Shown piece by piece: positions 1 to 8,253 of a stretch of DNA of 23,417 nt. The notes under the pieces are model-generated. The model was not told the origin of the DNA and did not search any database. It saw only the letters and a program-made list of their open reading frames with translations. How positions within the stretch are numbered: the stretch's first letter is position 1; each line of letters starts with the position of its first letter. The position numbers and the translations under genes were made by a program. The stretch is from an uncultured Collinsella sp. (lineage in GTDB: Bacteria; Actinomycetota; Coriobacteriia; Coriobacteriales; Coriobacteriaceae): NCBI GenBank assembly GCA_900554135.1, contig USFU01000009.1:1-23417 (forward strand), given 5' to 3'.

Positions 1-369
1 TCGGGTGCCAGCGCGGTGTTTATCGCGCGCGGCATCTACGGCAATCCGTGGGTGTTCGGCGATGCCCGAGCCCTTGCGTTCGATGGCACGCCGGTTCCTT
101 TTCGTTCCTCGGTCGAGCGCCTGGAGGCTCTGCGTGAGCACCTGACGTTGACGCACGAGCTTCTGCCGCTTATGTCGCGCGCCCGTACGTATGCAAGCTG
201 GTACTTAAAGGGCATGCCCCATGCCGCCGCCTGGCGCGCTCAGGTGGTGCGCTGCTCCACGTACGAGGAGTTTATGGCGCTGATCGATGATATCGAGCGC
301 GATGTGGTGGCCTGCGAGGCCGCGCTTGCCGCCGGCGAGTCGGTGCCCGCTCATCCGCTGGAGGCCTAA
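1..369 (+). CDS. dus: tRNA-dihydrouridine synthase (DusB-like), 3' end only
   Basis: This is the C-terminal part of a flavin-dependent tRNA-dihydrouridine synthase, which reduces uridines in the tRNA D-loop. The reading frame is open from base 1, so the gene starts upstream; 122 codons are visible. The first visible residues, GASAVFIARGIYGNPWVF, match the FMN phosphate-binding strand and the GRGxxGNPW(I/V)F signature near the end of the Dus barrel. The remainder fits the C-terminal helical tRNA-binding domain (RARTYASWYLKGMPHAAAWR, close to the RK-x-WYLKG-x-P motif of the family). The stop lies 2 bases before hemW, so the two are probably co-transcribed. DusB is the most likely subfamily, but the truncation prevents a firm call. 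Confidence 0.88.
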   Translation, partial: SGASAVFIARGIYGNPWVFGDARALAFDGTPVPFRSSVERLEALREHLTLTHELLPLMSRARTYASWYLKGMPHAAAWRAQVVRCSTYEEFMALIDDIERDVVACEAALAAGESVPAHPLEA

Positions 370-371
370 GG

Positions 372-1604
372 GTGGCCGTTACTGCGCTGTATGTGCACGT
401 GCCGTTTTGCGCTCAAAAATGTCGTTATTGCGACTTTGATTCGCGCAGCGTGGCGTCGTGCGACCTGGACGCTGCGCTCGATGCCTATTTTGAGCACCTG
501 TATGCGCGACTCGATGCCTTTGGCAACGCTGGGGCACTCAGGCAGATCCGCACTGTCTACGTAGGCGGCGGCACGCCGTCGCTGGCAGGGGAGCGCCTGG
601 TGAAACTTGCCCGTCGTGTCTCCATGTGGTGCAAGCCACATGAGTTTACTTGTGAAGCTAATCCTGAGTCGCTGACCGCTGGGCTCGCCACCACGCTTGC
701 CGAGGCGGGCGTCACGCGTATCTCTCTGGGCGTGCAAACTCTCGATAATACCGAGTTGGCTGCTATTGGCCGCATCCATAATGCCGAACGGGCGCTTGAG
801 GCTATCGCGACGGTGAAGGATGTTGGGCTCGATGTGTCGTGCGACCTTATGTGCGGGCTTCCCGGACAGACTATGGCGAGCTGGCAGTACACGCTCGATG
901 GCGTGTTTGCGGCGGCCCCGCACCATGTGTCGGTCTATCCGCTCACGCTCGAGGAGGGCACGCCGCTTTACCGCATGGCATGCCGTGACGAGTCGCTCGA
1001 GCCCGACGACGATTTCCAAGCCGCATGCATGGACGTTGCGCGCGAACGGCTGAGTTCGGCGGGCTACCATCCGTATGAGGTGGCGAGCTACGCGCTCGAT
1101 GGGCATGAATGCGCTCATAATATCGCCTACTGGACTGGTCAGGGCTATTTGGGTTTGGGTCGTTCTGCCGCGGGTATGCTCGATGCGGAGGATTTCGATC
1201 GCCTGGCCGGGCTGTTTCCTGACGTTCCCGCTCGCGGCGATGCGCACCGCGTGCGTCTGGTGCAATGTGATGATGGCGCGATGACGTTTGGGGTCGAGTA
1301 CCTGACGCATCGCGAGGCGGCAGCCGAGGATCTGATGCTCGCTTGTCGCATGACGCGCGGCGTCGCGTCCAATCTGTTGGTTCACGCGGCTCGTGTCATC
1401 CCTGCCGATGAACTGACAGCGGCCTGTGACCGCGCTCTTGAGCTTGGGCTTGCCACTTGGGTGCCCGAGAACGGTGATACCCATGCGGGGCCTATTGCCT
1501 CTGACGATGTCGTCACCGGCCGCATCTGTGCCCGCCTGGCGCCGACCCACCTGGGTTGGCTCGATGGAAATGTTCTGTTCGAGCTGTTTTGGGGTCTAGC
1601 TTAG
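372..1604 (+). CDS. hemW: HemW-like radical SAM protein (heme chaperone)
   Basis: This 410-residue radical SAM protein belongs to the HemW family, formerly called oxygen-independent coproporphyrinogen III oxidase-like. HemW binds heme and is thought to deliver it to respiratory enzymes. The N-terminus shows YVHVPFCAQKCRYCDF with the cluster cysteines C13, C17 and C20, then the glycine-rich SAM segment YVGGGTPS. The C-terminal part fits the HemN C-terminal domain (AYWTGQGYLGLG followed by the wing region). The GTG start at 372 has GGAGG at 360-364, seven bases upstream. A true coproporphyrinogen dehydrogenase is less likely because HemN proteins are longer at the N-terminus. In Firmicutes hemW often precedes hrcA-grpE-dnaK-dnaJ; here only dnaJ-type genes follow. 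Confidence 0.92.
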   Translation: MAVTALYVHVPFCAQKCRYCDFDSRSVASCDLDAALDAYFEHLYARLDAFGNAGALRQIRTVYVGGGTPSLAGERLVKLARRVSMWCKPHEFTCEANPESLTAGLATTLAEAGVTRISLGVQTLDNTELAAIGRIHNAERALEAIATVKDVGLDVSCDLMCGLPGQTMASWQYTLDGVFAAAPHHVSVYPLTLEEGTPLYRMACRDESLEPDDDFQAACMDVARERLSSAGYHPYEVASYALDGHECAHNIAYWTGQGYLGLGRSAAGMLDAEDFDRLAGLFPDVPARGDAHRVRLVQCDDGAMTFGVEYLTHREAAAEDLMLACRMTRGVASNLLVHAARVIPADELTAACDRALELGLATWVPENGDTHAGPIASDDVVTGRICARLAPTHLGWLDGNVLFELFWGLA

Positions 1605-1611
1605 GCCGCTC

Positions 1612-1620
1612 GGGTAGAAT
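1612..1620 (+). promoter_or_regulatory. possible -10 element upstream of the DnaJ-like gene
   Basis: The 58-base gap after hemW contains GGGTAGAAT, whose TAGAAT (1615-1620) resembles a -10 hexamer. No convincing -35 lies 16-18 bases upstream. Similar GG(G)TANNNT strings occur before dnaJ, rpsO and rnj, which is the main support. Expected transcription start is near 1627, about 36 bases before the ATG. Confidence 0.35.
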
Positions 1621-1662
1621 TACCGCAATATATACGCTGCTGTGAGCAGGAGGTTGCCGCGC

Positions 1663-2766
1663 ATGGCGACGATGAACGAAAAAGATTACTACGAGATCTT
1701 GGGTGTCTCCAAGGACGCCACCTCGCGTGATATTCAAAAGGCTTTCCAGCAAAAGGCCCGCAAGCTCCATCCGGACGTCAATAAAGAGCCGGATGCCGAG
1801 GAGAAGTTTAAAGAGGTTTCCGAGGCCTACGCCGTGCTCTCGGACGAGCAGAAGCGTGCGCGTTACGACGCCATGCGGTCGGGTAATCCCTTTGCGGGTG
1901 CACCGACGGCTTCGCCCTATGGCGGTGGCTATGCCGGCAGCGCCGGTTACGGCAATCCCTTTGACGGTGGTTTCCCCTTCGGGGGCGCCTGGGGCCAGCC
2001 CCGTCGCGGCCAGGCGGCCTACAACCCCGAGAGTGGTGCCAACGTTGTCGTCGATATCAAGCTCGACGCCAAGGAGGCCAAGGGCGGTGCCCACAAGACC
2101 GTTCGCTACACCCGCTTTGACACCTGCGGACATTGTGGCGGATCGGGCTCCGTTTCGTCAGAGCATGCCCACACCTGTCCGAGCTGCGGTGGCCGCGGTC
2201 ACATCGACGTCGACTTGTCCTTCCTGTTTGGTGCGGGCACGTTCCAGACGGTTTGTCCTGAGTGCGGCGGTTCCGGCAAGGTCGTTGCCGACCCGTGCCC
2301 CGATTGCGGTGGCAGCGGCCGTACCCGCGTAACCTCCGAGCAGACGATTGAGTTTCCCGCCGGCACGCATGATGGCGACGAGGTGCGCATCCCCAACATG
2401 GGTCACGCCGGCACGAACGGCGCTTCGGGCGGCGATCTGGTCGGTCGTGCGCACGTTGAGGCCGAGCGCCTGGAGGGTAAGGCTCGCACCGGCTTCTACC
2501 TTATGGGCATCATCGCTCCGTTTTTGGTGCTGTCGGCCATCTCGGGCGTGTTCTCCGCCTTTGCCATGATGTGCTTCATTCCGTTTGCCATGGGCTTGTT
2601 CATGGTGCTGTCGGACGGAGTGCTTCATCGCAGTCTGCTGTGGTGGAAGCGCGGCGCGATGCAGTTTGCCAATGGATTCGCCAACGGTTTTATGTTCGCG
2701 CTCGTGTCGGTTTGGTTCGCGAGCTGCTCGCAGCGGGCCGTGCTTTCGCCGTACGGAATGCAATAA
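1663..2766 (+). CDS. DnaJ-like protein with membrane-anchor C-terminus
   Basis: This is a 367-residue Hsp40 variant. Residues 7-70 form a J domain with the essential HPD at 36-38, which should stimulate DnaK ATPase. A Gly/Phe/Tyr-rich linker follows (73-122). Four CxxCxGxG zinc-finger repeats begin at C155, C172, C198 and C212. Part of the first substrate-binding domain is recognisable ([20 protein letters not shown]). After about residue 272 the normal second beta domain and dimerisation tail are absent. Instead there is a hydrophobic stretch at 278-317, long enough for two membrane helices with a short turn, and a third hydrophobic segment around 338-354. The start is set by AGGAGG at 1648-1653, nine bases before this ATG; a GTG at 1642 would overlap that site. 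It sits directly before canonical dnaJ. Membrane attachment is inferred from hydrophobicity only. Confidence 0.85.
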   Translation: MATMNEKDYYEILGVSKDATSRDIQKAFQQKARKLHPDVNKEPDAEEKFKEVSEAYAVLSDEQKRARYDAMRSGNPFAGAPTASPYGGGYAGSAGYGNPFDGGFPFGGAWGQPRRGQAAYNPESGANVVVDIKLDAKEAKGGAHKTVRYTRFDTCGHCGGSGSVSSEHAHTCPSCGGRGHIDVDLSFLFGAGTFQTVCPECGGSGKVVADPCPDCGGSGRTRVTSEQTIEFPAGTHDGDEVRIPNMGHAGTNGASGGDLVGRAHVEAERLEGKARTGFYLMGIIAPFLVLSAISGVFSAFAMMCFIPFAMGLFMVLSDGVLHRSLLWWKRGAMQFANGFANGFMFALVSVWFASCSQRAVLSPYGMQ

Positions 2767-2797
2767 CATCAAACCCTCTGTTTGCGCCCGGCCCAGC

Positions 2798-2826
2798 TTG
2801 GGTATAGGACGCACTGTGACAATAAT
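2798..2826 (+). promoter_or_regulatory. possible dnaJ promoter in the 81-base gap
   Basis: Two readings are possible. TTGGGT (2798-2803) and AATAAT (2821-2826) are separated by 17 bases, which would give a leader of only about 15 bases. Alternatively TATAGG (2803-2808), preceded by GG, is a -10 with TTTGCG (2781-2786) as a weak -35. No HrcA CIRCE element and no HspR-type inverted repeat was seen here. Confidence 0.3.
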
Positions 2827-2847
2827 GAAAGTTGGAAGGATTCGGTC

Positions 2848-3996
2848 GTGTCGGAAAATAGGGATTACTACGAGGTACTTGGCGTTGACAAGGATGCCGA
2901 CGCGCGGACGATTAAGCGCGCGTTTCTAAAGAAAGCCCGTACGGTACACCCGGATGTTTCGGACGACCCCGAGGCCGAGGCCAAGTTCAAAGAGCTCAAC
3001 GAGGCCTATTCCGTTCTTTCCGACGAGCAGAAGCGTGCTAACTACGACCGTTACGGCACCGCTGACGGCCCCGGTGGCTCTGGCTATGTCGACATCAACG
3101 ATATCTTTGGTGGCATGGGCATGGACGACCTGTTCTCGTCGTTCTTTGGCGGTGGCTCCGGTGGTGGCGCTCGCAGCCGTCGCGAGCGCCGTCGCGGTCG
3201 CGATATGGCCATCTCCCTTTCGGTGACGCTCGAGGAGGCGGCGCTCGGCTGCAAAAAGACGATCAGCTACGACCGCCTTGCCCCTTGCGATGACTGTAAT
3301 GGTACCGGCAAGGCCGAGGGCGCGACCGAAAAGCAGTGCAGCCGCTGTCACGGCACAGGCTATGTGACGACGGTCCAGCGTTCTTTCCTGGGCCAGGTTC
3401 AGTCCTCTTCGCCCTGTCCCGACTGCCACGGCGAAGGCACGGTCATCGATCATCCCTGCGAGACCTGTGACGGCCAGGGCCGCACGCCTTCACACGAAAA
3501 GATTGACATCGATATTCCCGCCGGTGTTTCGACCGGTCGCCAGCTGCGCGTGAGTGGTTTTGGCGAGGCCGGCCTTCGTGGCGAGCCGTCGGGCGACCTG
3601 ATCGTCAACGTGCGTGTCGCCGACCACGAGCGTTTTAAGCGTAATGGCGATGACCTCTATCTGGTGAGCGATATCTCGATTGCGCAGGCCGCGCTCGGTT
3701 GCGAGATTGAGGTCGAGGGCATTATGCCTGACGAGGTCGTTAAAGTGACGGTTCCCGCCGGCACACAGTACGGTGACACCGTGAGCGTCAACAACTACGG
3801 CATGCCGCGTATCGGCGGTGGCGGCTCGCGCGGTCGTCTGATTGTGCAGCTGCGCGTGGTCGTTCCCACCAATCTCTCCAACAAGCAGCGCGAGCTGCTT
3901 CGCGCCTTTGCCGACGAGATGGGCGATGACGTCGCATCCGGTAAGAAGTCGGTGACCGACCGTATCAAGAGTGCCCTCGACGACATCCTCGATTAA
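2848..3996 (+). CDS. dnaJ: chaperone protein DnaJ
   Basis: This is a canonical type I DnaJ of 382 residues, the usual length for the family. It delivers unfolded substrates to DnaK and stimulates its ATPase. The J domain covers residues 5-70 with HPD at 34-36. A Gly/Phe-rich region follows (DDLFSSFFGGGSGGG), then four zinc-finger repeats (CDDCNGTG, CSRCHGTG, CPDCHGEG, CETCDGQG). Both C-terminal beta domains are complete, and a helical tail completes the protein. The GTG start at 2848 is chosen because GGAAGGA lies at 2834-2840 and because the protein then starts directly before RDYYEVLGV; an upstream in-frame start would add 22 residues unlike DnaJ. Its partner upstream shares the J-domain stretch VLSDEQKRA, consistent with an old tandem duplication. 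dnaK and grpE are not in the window. Confidence 0.95.
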   Translation: MSENRDYYEVLGVDKDADARTIKRAFLKKARTVHPDVSDDPEAEAKFKELNEAYSVLSDEQKRANYDRYGTADGPGGSGYVDINDIFGGMGMDDLFSSFFGGGSGGGARSRRERRRGRDMAISLSVTLEEAALGCKKTISYDRLAPCDDCNGTGKAEGATEKQCSRCHGTGYVTTVQRSFLGQVQSSSPCPDCHGEGTVIDHPCETCDGQGRTPSHEKIDIDIPAGVSTGRQLRVSGFGEAGLRGEPSGDLIVNVRVADHERFKRNGDDLYLVSDISIAQAALGCEIEVEGIMPDEVVKVTVPAGTQYGDTVSVNNYGMPRIGGGGSRGRLIVQLRVVVPTNLSNKQRELLRAFADEMGDDVASGKKSVTDRIKSALDDILD

Positions 3997-4005
3997 GGAG
4001 CCCGT

Positions 4006-5298
4006 GTGCTCGCACCCCATATTTCCGTCGTCAACCTCGGTTGTCGTGTCAACCGGGTTGAGTCTGACCGTATCACTGCGGATCTTATGCGCTTGGGCTT
4101 TGCGATGGTGGAGCCACAGGATGCCGATCTGATCGTCATCAATACCTGCGCCGTGACGGGCGAGGCCGAGGCCAAGACCCGCAAGGCCGTTCGCCACGCG
4201 CTGGCCTATCCGGGCGAGCCCTACGTGGTCGTCACCGGCTGCGTGGTCAACCTGCATCCCGAGGAGCTGCTTGAGCTCTCCGATCGCGTGATCGCTGAGC
4301 CGTCCAAGATTGACGTCGCCGAGCGCGTCTGCGAGGTGCTGGGCGTCGAATCCGATAGCGTGCCTGCCTGCAGTGATGGTGACGTGGTCGATGCACTCGG
4401 TCGTTCGCGTCTGGGCGTGAAGATCCAGGACGGCTGCAACCACCGCTGTACCTACTGCATCGTGTGGAAGGCTCGCGGCCCCGAGCGTTCCGTGCCCGTC
4501 GAGTCCGTGCTCGAACAGGTTCGCGAGGCCCAGGAGGCCGGCGTGCCTGAGGTCGTTCTGACCGGCGTGAACCTGGGTGCCTATGACGGCAAGAGCGCGA
4601 CCGACGAACATGTCGAGATCGACGAGCTGCTCGAGGCCATCATGGAGCGCACCGAGATCGCCCACGTGCGCATCTCCTCGGTGGAACCCATGGATATTTC
4701 CGAGCGCTTGCTCCAGGTGATGGCTCGCTATCCGAAGCGTATCGCACCGTTTTTGCACCTGCCCGTGCAGTCTGGTTGCACGGCGACGCTGCATCGCATG
4801 GGTCGTCCCTATAGCGCCGAGGCCTTTGAGGATACGGTGCGAATGATTCGCGCTAACCTGCCACAGGCTGCACTTTCTTGTGACGTCATCGTCGGTTTTC
4901 CCGGTGAGACGGATGAGGAGTTCGAGGAGTCGCTGGCGTTGTGTCGTCGCGTGGGCTTCTCGCGCATGCACGTGTTCCGCTATAGCAAGCGCCCCGGCAC
5001 TCTTGCCGCCGATATGCCCGACCAAGTGCCGCCCGAGGTCATGGCCGAACGCAGCCGTCGCATGCGCGCTGCGGCGCAGGAGCTCGCTATTGCCGATGCC
5101 CGTCGTCGTGTGGGCACCGTCGAGCGCGCCGTGCTCGAGTACGGTGACAATTTGACGCTCGGCTCGTTCCATCATGCCCGTCTTGACGATACCTGTGGAC
5201 TTTCAGCCCCGTGCCTGCTCGATGTTGCTATCATCGGAGTCGATGATTCCGGCTTGGTCCATGCACGCAGGGAGGTTCATGGAAGCCTCGAAGATTAG
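4006..5298 (+). CDS. mtaB: tRNA methylthiotransferase MtaB (MiaB family)
   Basis: This 430-residue radical SAM methylthiotransferase probably converts t6A to ms2t6A at position 37 of ANN-decoding tRNAs. The N-terminal UPF0004 domain carries the second-cluster cysteines C13 (NLGCRVNRVES), C48 (NTCAVTGEA) and C79 (TGCVV). The radical SAM cluster is C144, C148 and C151 in QDGCNHRCTYCIV. The last 60 or so residues fit a TRAM-type RNA-binding domain. NxGCRVNxxES together with NTCAVT is typical of MtaB rather than MiaB or RimO. The GTG start has AAGGAG at 3995-4000, overlapping the dnaJ stop codon. dnaJ-mtaB linkage is common in Gram-positive bacteria. The 3' end overlaps the phoH start by 20 bases. 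Confidence 0.92.
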   Translation: MLAPHISVVNLGCRVNRVESDRITADLMRLGFAMVEPQDADLIVINTCAVTGEAEAKTRKAVRHALAYPGEPYVVVTGCVVNLHPEELLELSDRVIAEPSKIDVAERVCEVLGVESDSVPACSDGDVVDALGRSRLGVKIQDGCNHRCTYCIVWKARGPERSVPVESVLEQVREAQEAGVPEVVLTGVNLGAYDGKSATDEHVEIDELLEAIMERTEIAHVRISSVEPMDISERLLQVMARYPKRIAPFLHLPVQSGCTATLHRMGRPYSAEAFEDTVRMIRANLPQAALSCDVIVGFPGETDEEFEESLALCRRVGFSRMHVFRYSKRPGTLAADMPDQVPPEVMAERSRRMRAAAQELAIADARRRVGTVERAVLEYGDNLTLGSFHHARLDDTCGLSAPCLLDVAIIGVDDSGLVHARREVHGSLED

Positions 5299-6265
5299 AC
5301 TTACCGTTCCTGAGGGTATCGACCCCTCGCGCGTTTTGGGTGCCGGCGACGGCGTCCTTCGTGCGCTCGAGAACTTGGTGCGCGCCCATGTGGTTGCCCG
5401 CGGTGACAGGGTTGCCGTGAGCGGCGATCCGGACGAGGTCGAGCTGGTCGCGCGTTTTTTCGAACATGCCTTTCGTGAGGCTGCTGCCGGGCGCACGCTT
5501 TCTGCCGATGATGTCTCGCGCTGTCTGGCCGTTCTGCGCGACGGCGAGCATGATGCCTCGTCGTTGCGCGATGACGTGCTGCTATCGTATCGCGGTCGCG
5601 TTATCCGCCCCAAGACGCTCGGCCAAAAGCGCTATGTGGATGCCATCCGCTCTTCTACCATCACGTTTGGCCTCGGTCCCGCCGGTACCGGTAAAACCTA
5701 TCTGGCCATGGCGCTCGCCGTTGCCGCGCTCAAGCGCCATGAGGTAGGCCGCCTGATCCTGACGCGCCCGGTTGTCGAGGCGGGGGAGAACCTGGGCTTT
5801 TTGCCCGGCACCCTCGAGGAAAAGATCGACCCGTATATGCGCCCGCTCTATGATGCCCTCTTTGACATGATGGATCGCGAGCGCACCGATGAGCTTATGG
5901 AGCGTGGCGTGATCGAGATCGCCCCGCTCGCCTACATGCGCGGTCGAACGCTGAGTGATGCCTTTGTGGTGCTCGATGAGGCACAAAACACGACGCCCGA
6001 GCAGATGAAGATGTTCTTGACGCGTCTGGGCTTTAATTCCAAGTTCGTGATTACCGGCGACCTGAGCCAGCGTGACCTGGTGGGTCGCCGCGGCGGTCTT
6101 GCCGATGTCGAAAGGATTTTGGGTCGCGTCGACGATGTGGCGTTTTCTCACCTGGAGCGCGCCGATGTGGTGCGCCATGCCCTGGTGGGCCGTATCGTTG
6201 AGGCCTATGATGCATACGACGATGCGCGCGAGCAGCGCGCACACGATCGAAAGGAGTCTCGTTGA
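5279..6265 (+). CDS. phoH: PhoH family ATPase
   Basis: This cytoplasmic P-loop ATPase of 328 residues belongs to the PhoH (YbeZ-like) family. Its genes usually lie next to ybeY, and the proteins are linked to ribosome maturation and RNA metabolism. An N-terminal KH-like region (about 5-65) precedes the ATPase core. Walker A is GPAGTGKT at 133-140; LTRPVVEAGENLGFLPG is highly conserved in the family; Walker B is VVLDEAQN with D233-E234; and sensor motif VITGDLSQRD follows. The start is uncertain: the ATG at 5279 has GGAGG only three bases upstream, while an in-frame ATG at 5261 would add six residues. The reading frame overlaps the end of mtaB, and its stop overlaps the ybeY start, indicating translational coupling. 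Confidence 0.93.
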   Translation: MEASKIRLTVPEGIDPSRVLGAGDGVLRALENLVRAHVVARGDRVAVSGDPDEVELVARFFEHAFREAAAGRTLSADDVSRCLAVLRDGEHDASSLRDDVLLSYRGRVIRPKTLGQKRYVDAIRSSTITFGLGPAGTGKTYLAMALAVAALKRHEVGRLILTRPVVEAGENLGFLPGTLEEKIDPYMRPLYDALFDMMDRERTDELMERGVIEIAPLAYMRGRTLSDAFVVLDEAQNTTPEQMKMFLTRLGFNSKFVITGDLSQRDLVGRRGGLADVERILGRVDDVAFSHLERADVVRHALVGRIVEAYDAYDDAREQRAHDRKESR

Positions 6266-6771
6266 GTGTATTGATCAGCAACGATGCCGAGCTCGATACG
6301 CTGCTCGATGCCCAGGAGGTGGAGCACATCTGCGGAGTTGTGCTTGCCGCCGAGGGTGTTGAGCGTGAGGTCGAGATTTCCCTTTCGTATGTCGATGAGG
6401 AGGAGATGCACGAGCTCAACCGTGAGTGGCGCGGCATTGATCGCACGACCGACGTGCTCTCGTTTGAATGCGACTCGGCCTTTGACGAGGATATTCCCGC
6501 CGACGAGACGCTCGAGCTCGGCGATATCATCTTGGCCCCGCAGGTTATTGCCCGTCAGGCCCCCGGCTTTTGCAACAGCCCCGTCGATGAGTGCCGACTG
6601 ATGCTCGTGCACGGAATGCTGCACCTGCTGGGTTACGACCACATCGAGGACGATGAGGCCGAGGTCATGGAGGCACGCGAGGATGTCATCCTGCGCGACC
6701 TGGCGCTTGAGCGCGGCGAGGACCCCAAGCTCGTCCACGTCGGCCCCATCACCAACCACGCCCACGACTAG
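6262..6771 (+). CDS. ybeY: endoribonuclease / rRNA maturation factor YbeY
   Basis: This 169-residue metalloprotein belongs to the YbeY (UPF0054) family, which acts in 16S rRNA 3'-end maturation and ribosome quality control. The signature HGMLHLLGYDH is complete, with the three zinc-binding histidines H117, H121 and H127. The upstream motif REWRGIDRTTDVLSF is also typical. Translation probably starts at a TTG that overlaps the phoH stop (TTGA), with AAAGGAG at 6250-6256. The nearby GTG at 6266 is out of frame. The phoH-ybeY-dgkA-era order is widely conserved in Gram-positive bacteria. Confidence 0.93.
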   Translation: MSVLISNDAELDTLLDAQEVEHICGVVLAAEGVEREVEISLSYVDEEEMHELNREWRGIDRTTDVLSFECDSAFDEDIPADETLELGDIILAPQVIARQAPGFCNSPVDECRLMLVHGMLHLLGYDHIEDDEAEVMEAREDVILRDLALERGEDPKLVHVGPITNHAHD

Positions 6772-6780
6772 GAGCCGTCT

Positions 6781-7158
6781 ATGATTCCCGGATCGAACAA
6801 GGACCATCCGTCCTTTTTAAAGTCGTTCTCATACGCGATGGAGGGCTTCGTCACCGCCGTCAAGACCGAGCGCAATATCAAGGTCATGCTCGTGGCGGGC
6901 GTGTGTACCGTCATTGCCGGCTGCATCGTGGGGCTTGATATTGCCGAGTGGGCTACGGTCATCATCTGCTGCGGCCTGGTGATTCACGGCGAGTTGTGCA
7001 ATACCGCCATGGAGGCGATTGTCGACCTCGCGACCCAGGAGCTGCATCCACTGGCCAAGCGCGCGAAGGATATCGCCGCTGCCTCTGTATACGTTCTTTC
7101 CATTACCGCTGCGATCGTGGGCTTGCTTGTCTTTGCCCACGCGCTCGACTTTATTTAG
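6781..7158 (+). CDS. dgkA: DgkA-type diacylglycerol / undecaprenol kinase
   Basis: This small integral membrane kinase (125 residues) belongs to the prokaryotic DAGK family. In Gram-positive bacteria members mainly phosphorylate undecaprenol, feeding the lipid carrier for cell-wall synthesis. Three hydrophobic segments are visible (about 35-52, 57-70 and 100-120). The active-site segment ELCNTAMEAIVD contains the conserved E71, N74 and E78, followed by LAKRAKDIAAASV, the second family signature. The start ATG has GGAG at 6771-6774, which overlaps the ybeY stop. Substrate preference cannot be read from the sequence. A cdd gene, often found between dgkA and era in Firmicutes, is absent. Confidence 0.92.
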   Translation: MIPGSNKDHPSFLKSFSYAMEGFVTAVKTERNIKVMLVAGVCTVIAGCIVGLDIAEWATVIICCGLVIHGELCNTAMEAIVDLATQELHPLAKRAKDIAAASVYVLSITAAIVGLLVFAHALDFI

Positions 7159-7170
7159 AAAGGGATTCCC

Positions 7171-8241
7171 ATGTCCGACAATATGCAGCCTACCGGTGAA
7201 GTTTTGGATGACGAGGTCCTGGACGAGGCTGAAGGCGCCGATTCGTTTGACGAGGTCGAGGAGTTCGACCCGTTTGAGGGTATGAGCGACGAGGAGCTCG
7301 ATGCCCTGTGTGACGAGGATGAGGGCCTCGCGGGTTTTGGCGACGTGGAACCCGGTTTTCGCAGTGGCTTTGTGGCCCTGGTCGGTCGCCCCAACGCCGG
7401 CAAGTCCACGCTGCTCAACGCCTGTTACGGCAAGAAGGTCGCCATCACCTCTCCGGTGGCCCAGACGACCCGCCGCCGTATGCGCGCCGTCGTCAACCGC
7501 CCCGGTTATCAGCTGGTTTTTGTCGATACCCCGGGTATTCATAAGCCCAAGGATGGCTTAGGTTCCGAGCTCAACAAGAGCGCGTTGTACGAACTGAACG
7601 ATGTCGATGTCGTCGCGTTTCTGATCGACGCCACCAAACCCATCGGCAGGGGAGACGCCTGGGTTGCCGAGCGCGTCAAGAACGCTCGTTCCAAAAAGGT
7701 CCTGGTGCTTACCAAGGCCGATGAGGCCGACCCCGCACAGGTCATGGAGCAGCTCAAGGCCGCTCACGAGCTTATGGAATACGATGATGAGATCGTGACG
7801 TCGTCGGTCAAGAACTTCAACGTCGATGCGTTTATCGAGACCGTCGCTCACTTCTTGCCCGAGGGCCCGCGTTGGTTCCCTGAGGACATGGGCACCGACG
7901 CGTCCGACGAGACCCTTGTGGCCGAGTTCGTGCGCGAGAAGGTCCTGCGTCGCACCCGCGACGAGATCCCTCACTCCGTGGGCGTCATCTGTGACGCGCT
8001 CGAGCAGACTAAGAAGGTCCTGCGCGTGCACGCCACGATTTACGTCGAGCGCGAGGGGCAGAAGGGCATCATCATCGGCAAGGGCGGCGAGATGATCAAG
8101 CATATCGGTATCGACGCCCGTCGCGATCTTGAGCGCATCTTTGGCACTCAGGTCTTTTTGGAGCTCGACGTGAAGGTCAAGGCCGGCTGGCGCGATGACG
8201 AGGCACAGATCCGCCGCTTTGGCTACAATGCCGAAGATTAA
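7171..8241 (+). CDS. era: GTPase Era with acidic N-terminal extension
   Basis: Era is a GTPase that binds the 3' end of 16S rRNA and assists 30S assembly. G1 is GRPNAGKS at 72-79, the switch region TTRRRMR follows, G3 is DTPG at 119-122, and G4 reads TKAD at 181-184 instead of NKxD. A KH domain near the C-terminus carries GKGG at 303-306. At 356 residues it is about 55-60 longer than typical Era. The excess is at the N-terminus: of the first 60 residues 25 are Asp or Glu and none is Lys or Arg. The ATG has AAAGGG at 7159-7164, directly after the dgkA stop, so the extension looks translated. The TKxD form of G4 is, as far as I recall, seen in other actinobacterial Era proteins. Confidence 0.94.
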   Translation: MSDNMQPTGEVLDDEVLDEAEGADSFDEVEEFDPFEGMSDEELDALCDEDEGLAGFGDVEPGFRSGFVALVGRPNAGKSTLLNACYGKKVAITSPVAQTTRRRMRAVVNRPGYQLVFVDTPGIHKPKDGLGSELNKSALYELNDVDVVAFLIDATKPIGRGDAWVAERVKNARSKKVLVLTKADEADPAQVMEQLKAAHELMEYDDEIVTSSVKNFNVDAFIETVAHFLPEGPRWFPEDMGTDASDETLVAEFVREKVLRRTRDEIPHSVGVICDALEQTKKVLRVHATIYVEREGQKGIIIGKGGEMIKHIGIDARRDLERIFGTQVFLELDVKVKAGWRDDEAQIRRFGYNAED

Positions 8242-8253
8242 GCCTCGGCGTTC

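Noticed and set aside
2782..2847. Longer N-terminus for dnaJ
   Set aside because: It would add 22 residues unlike DnaJ and overlap the promoter candidate and Shine-Dalgarno site of the GTG at 2848.
2767..2847. CIRCE or HspR operator before dnaJ
   Set aside because: CTTGGGT at 2797 resembles half of an HspR site, but no matching inverted half lies at the right distance.
3490..5175. Long open frame of 561 codons on the minus strand, across dnaJ and mtaB
   Set aside because: It is fully antisense to two well-supported genes. High GC and strong codon bias leave long stop-free antisense frames, and its composition (His, Gly and Asp rich) matches no family.
7711..7722. TKAD in place of NKxD in Era as a sign of lost GTPase function
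   Set aside because: TKxD occurs in other functional GTPases and, as far as I recall, in actinobacterial Era; all other G motifs are intact.
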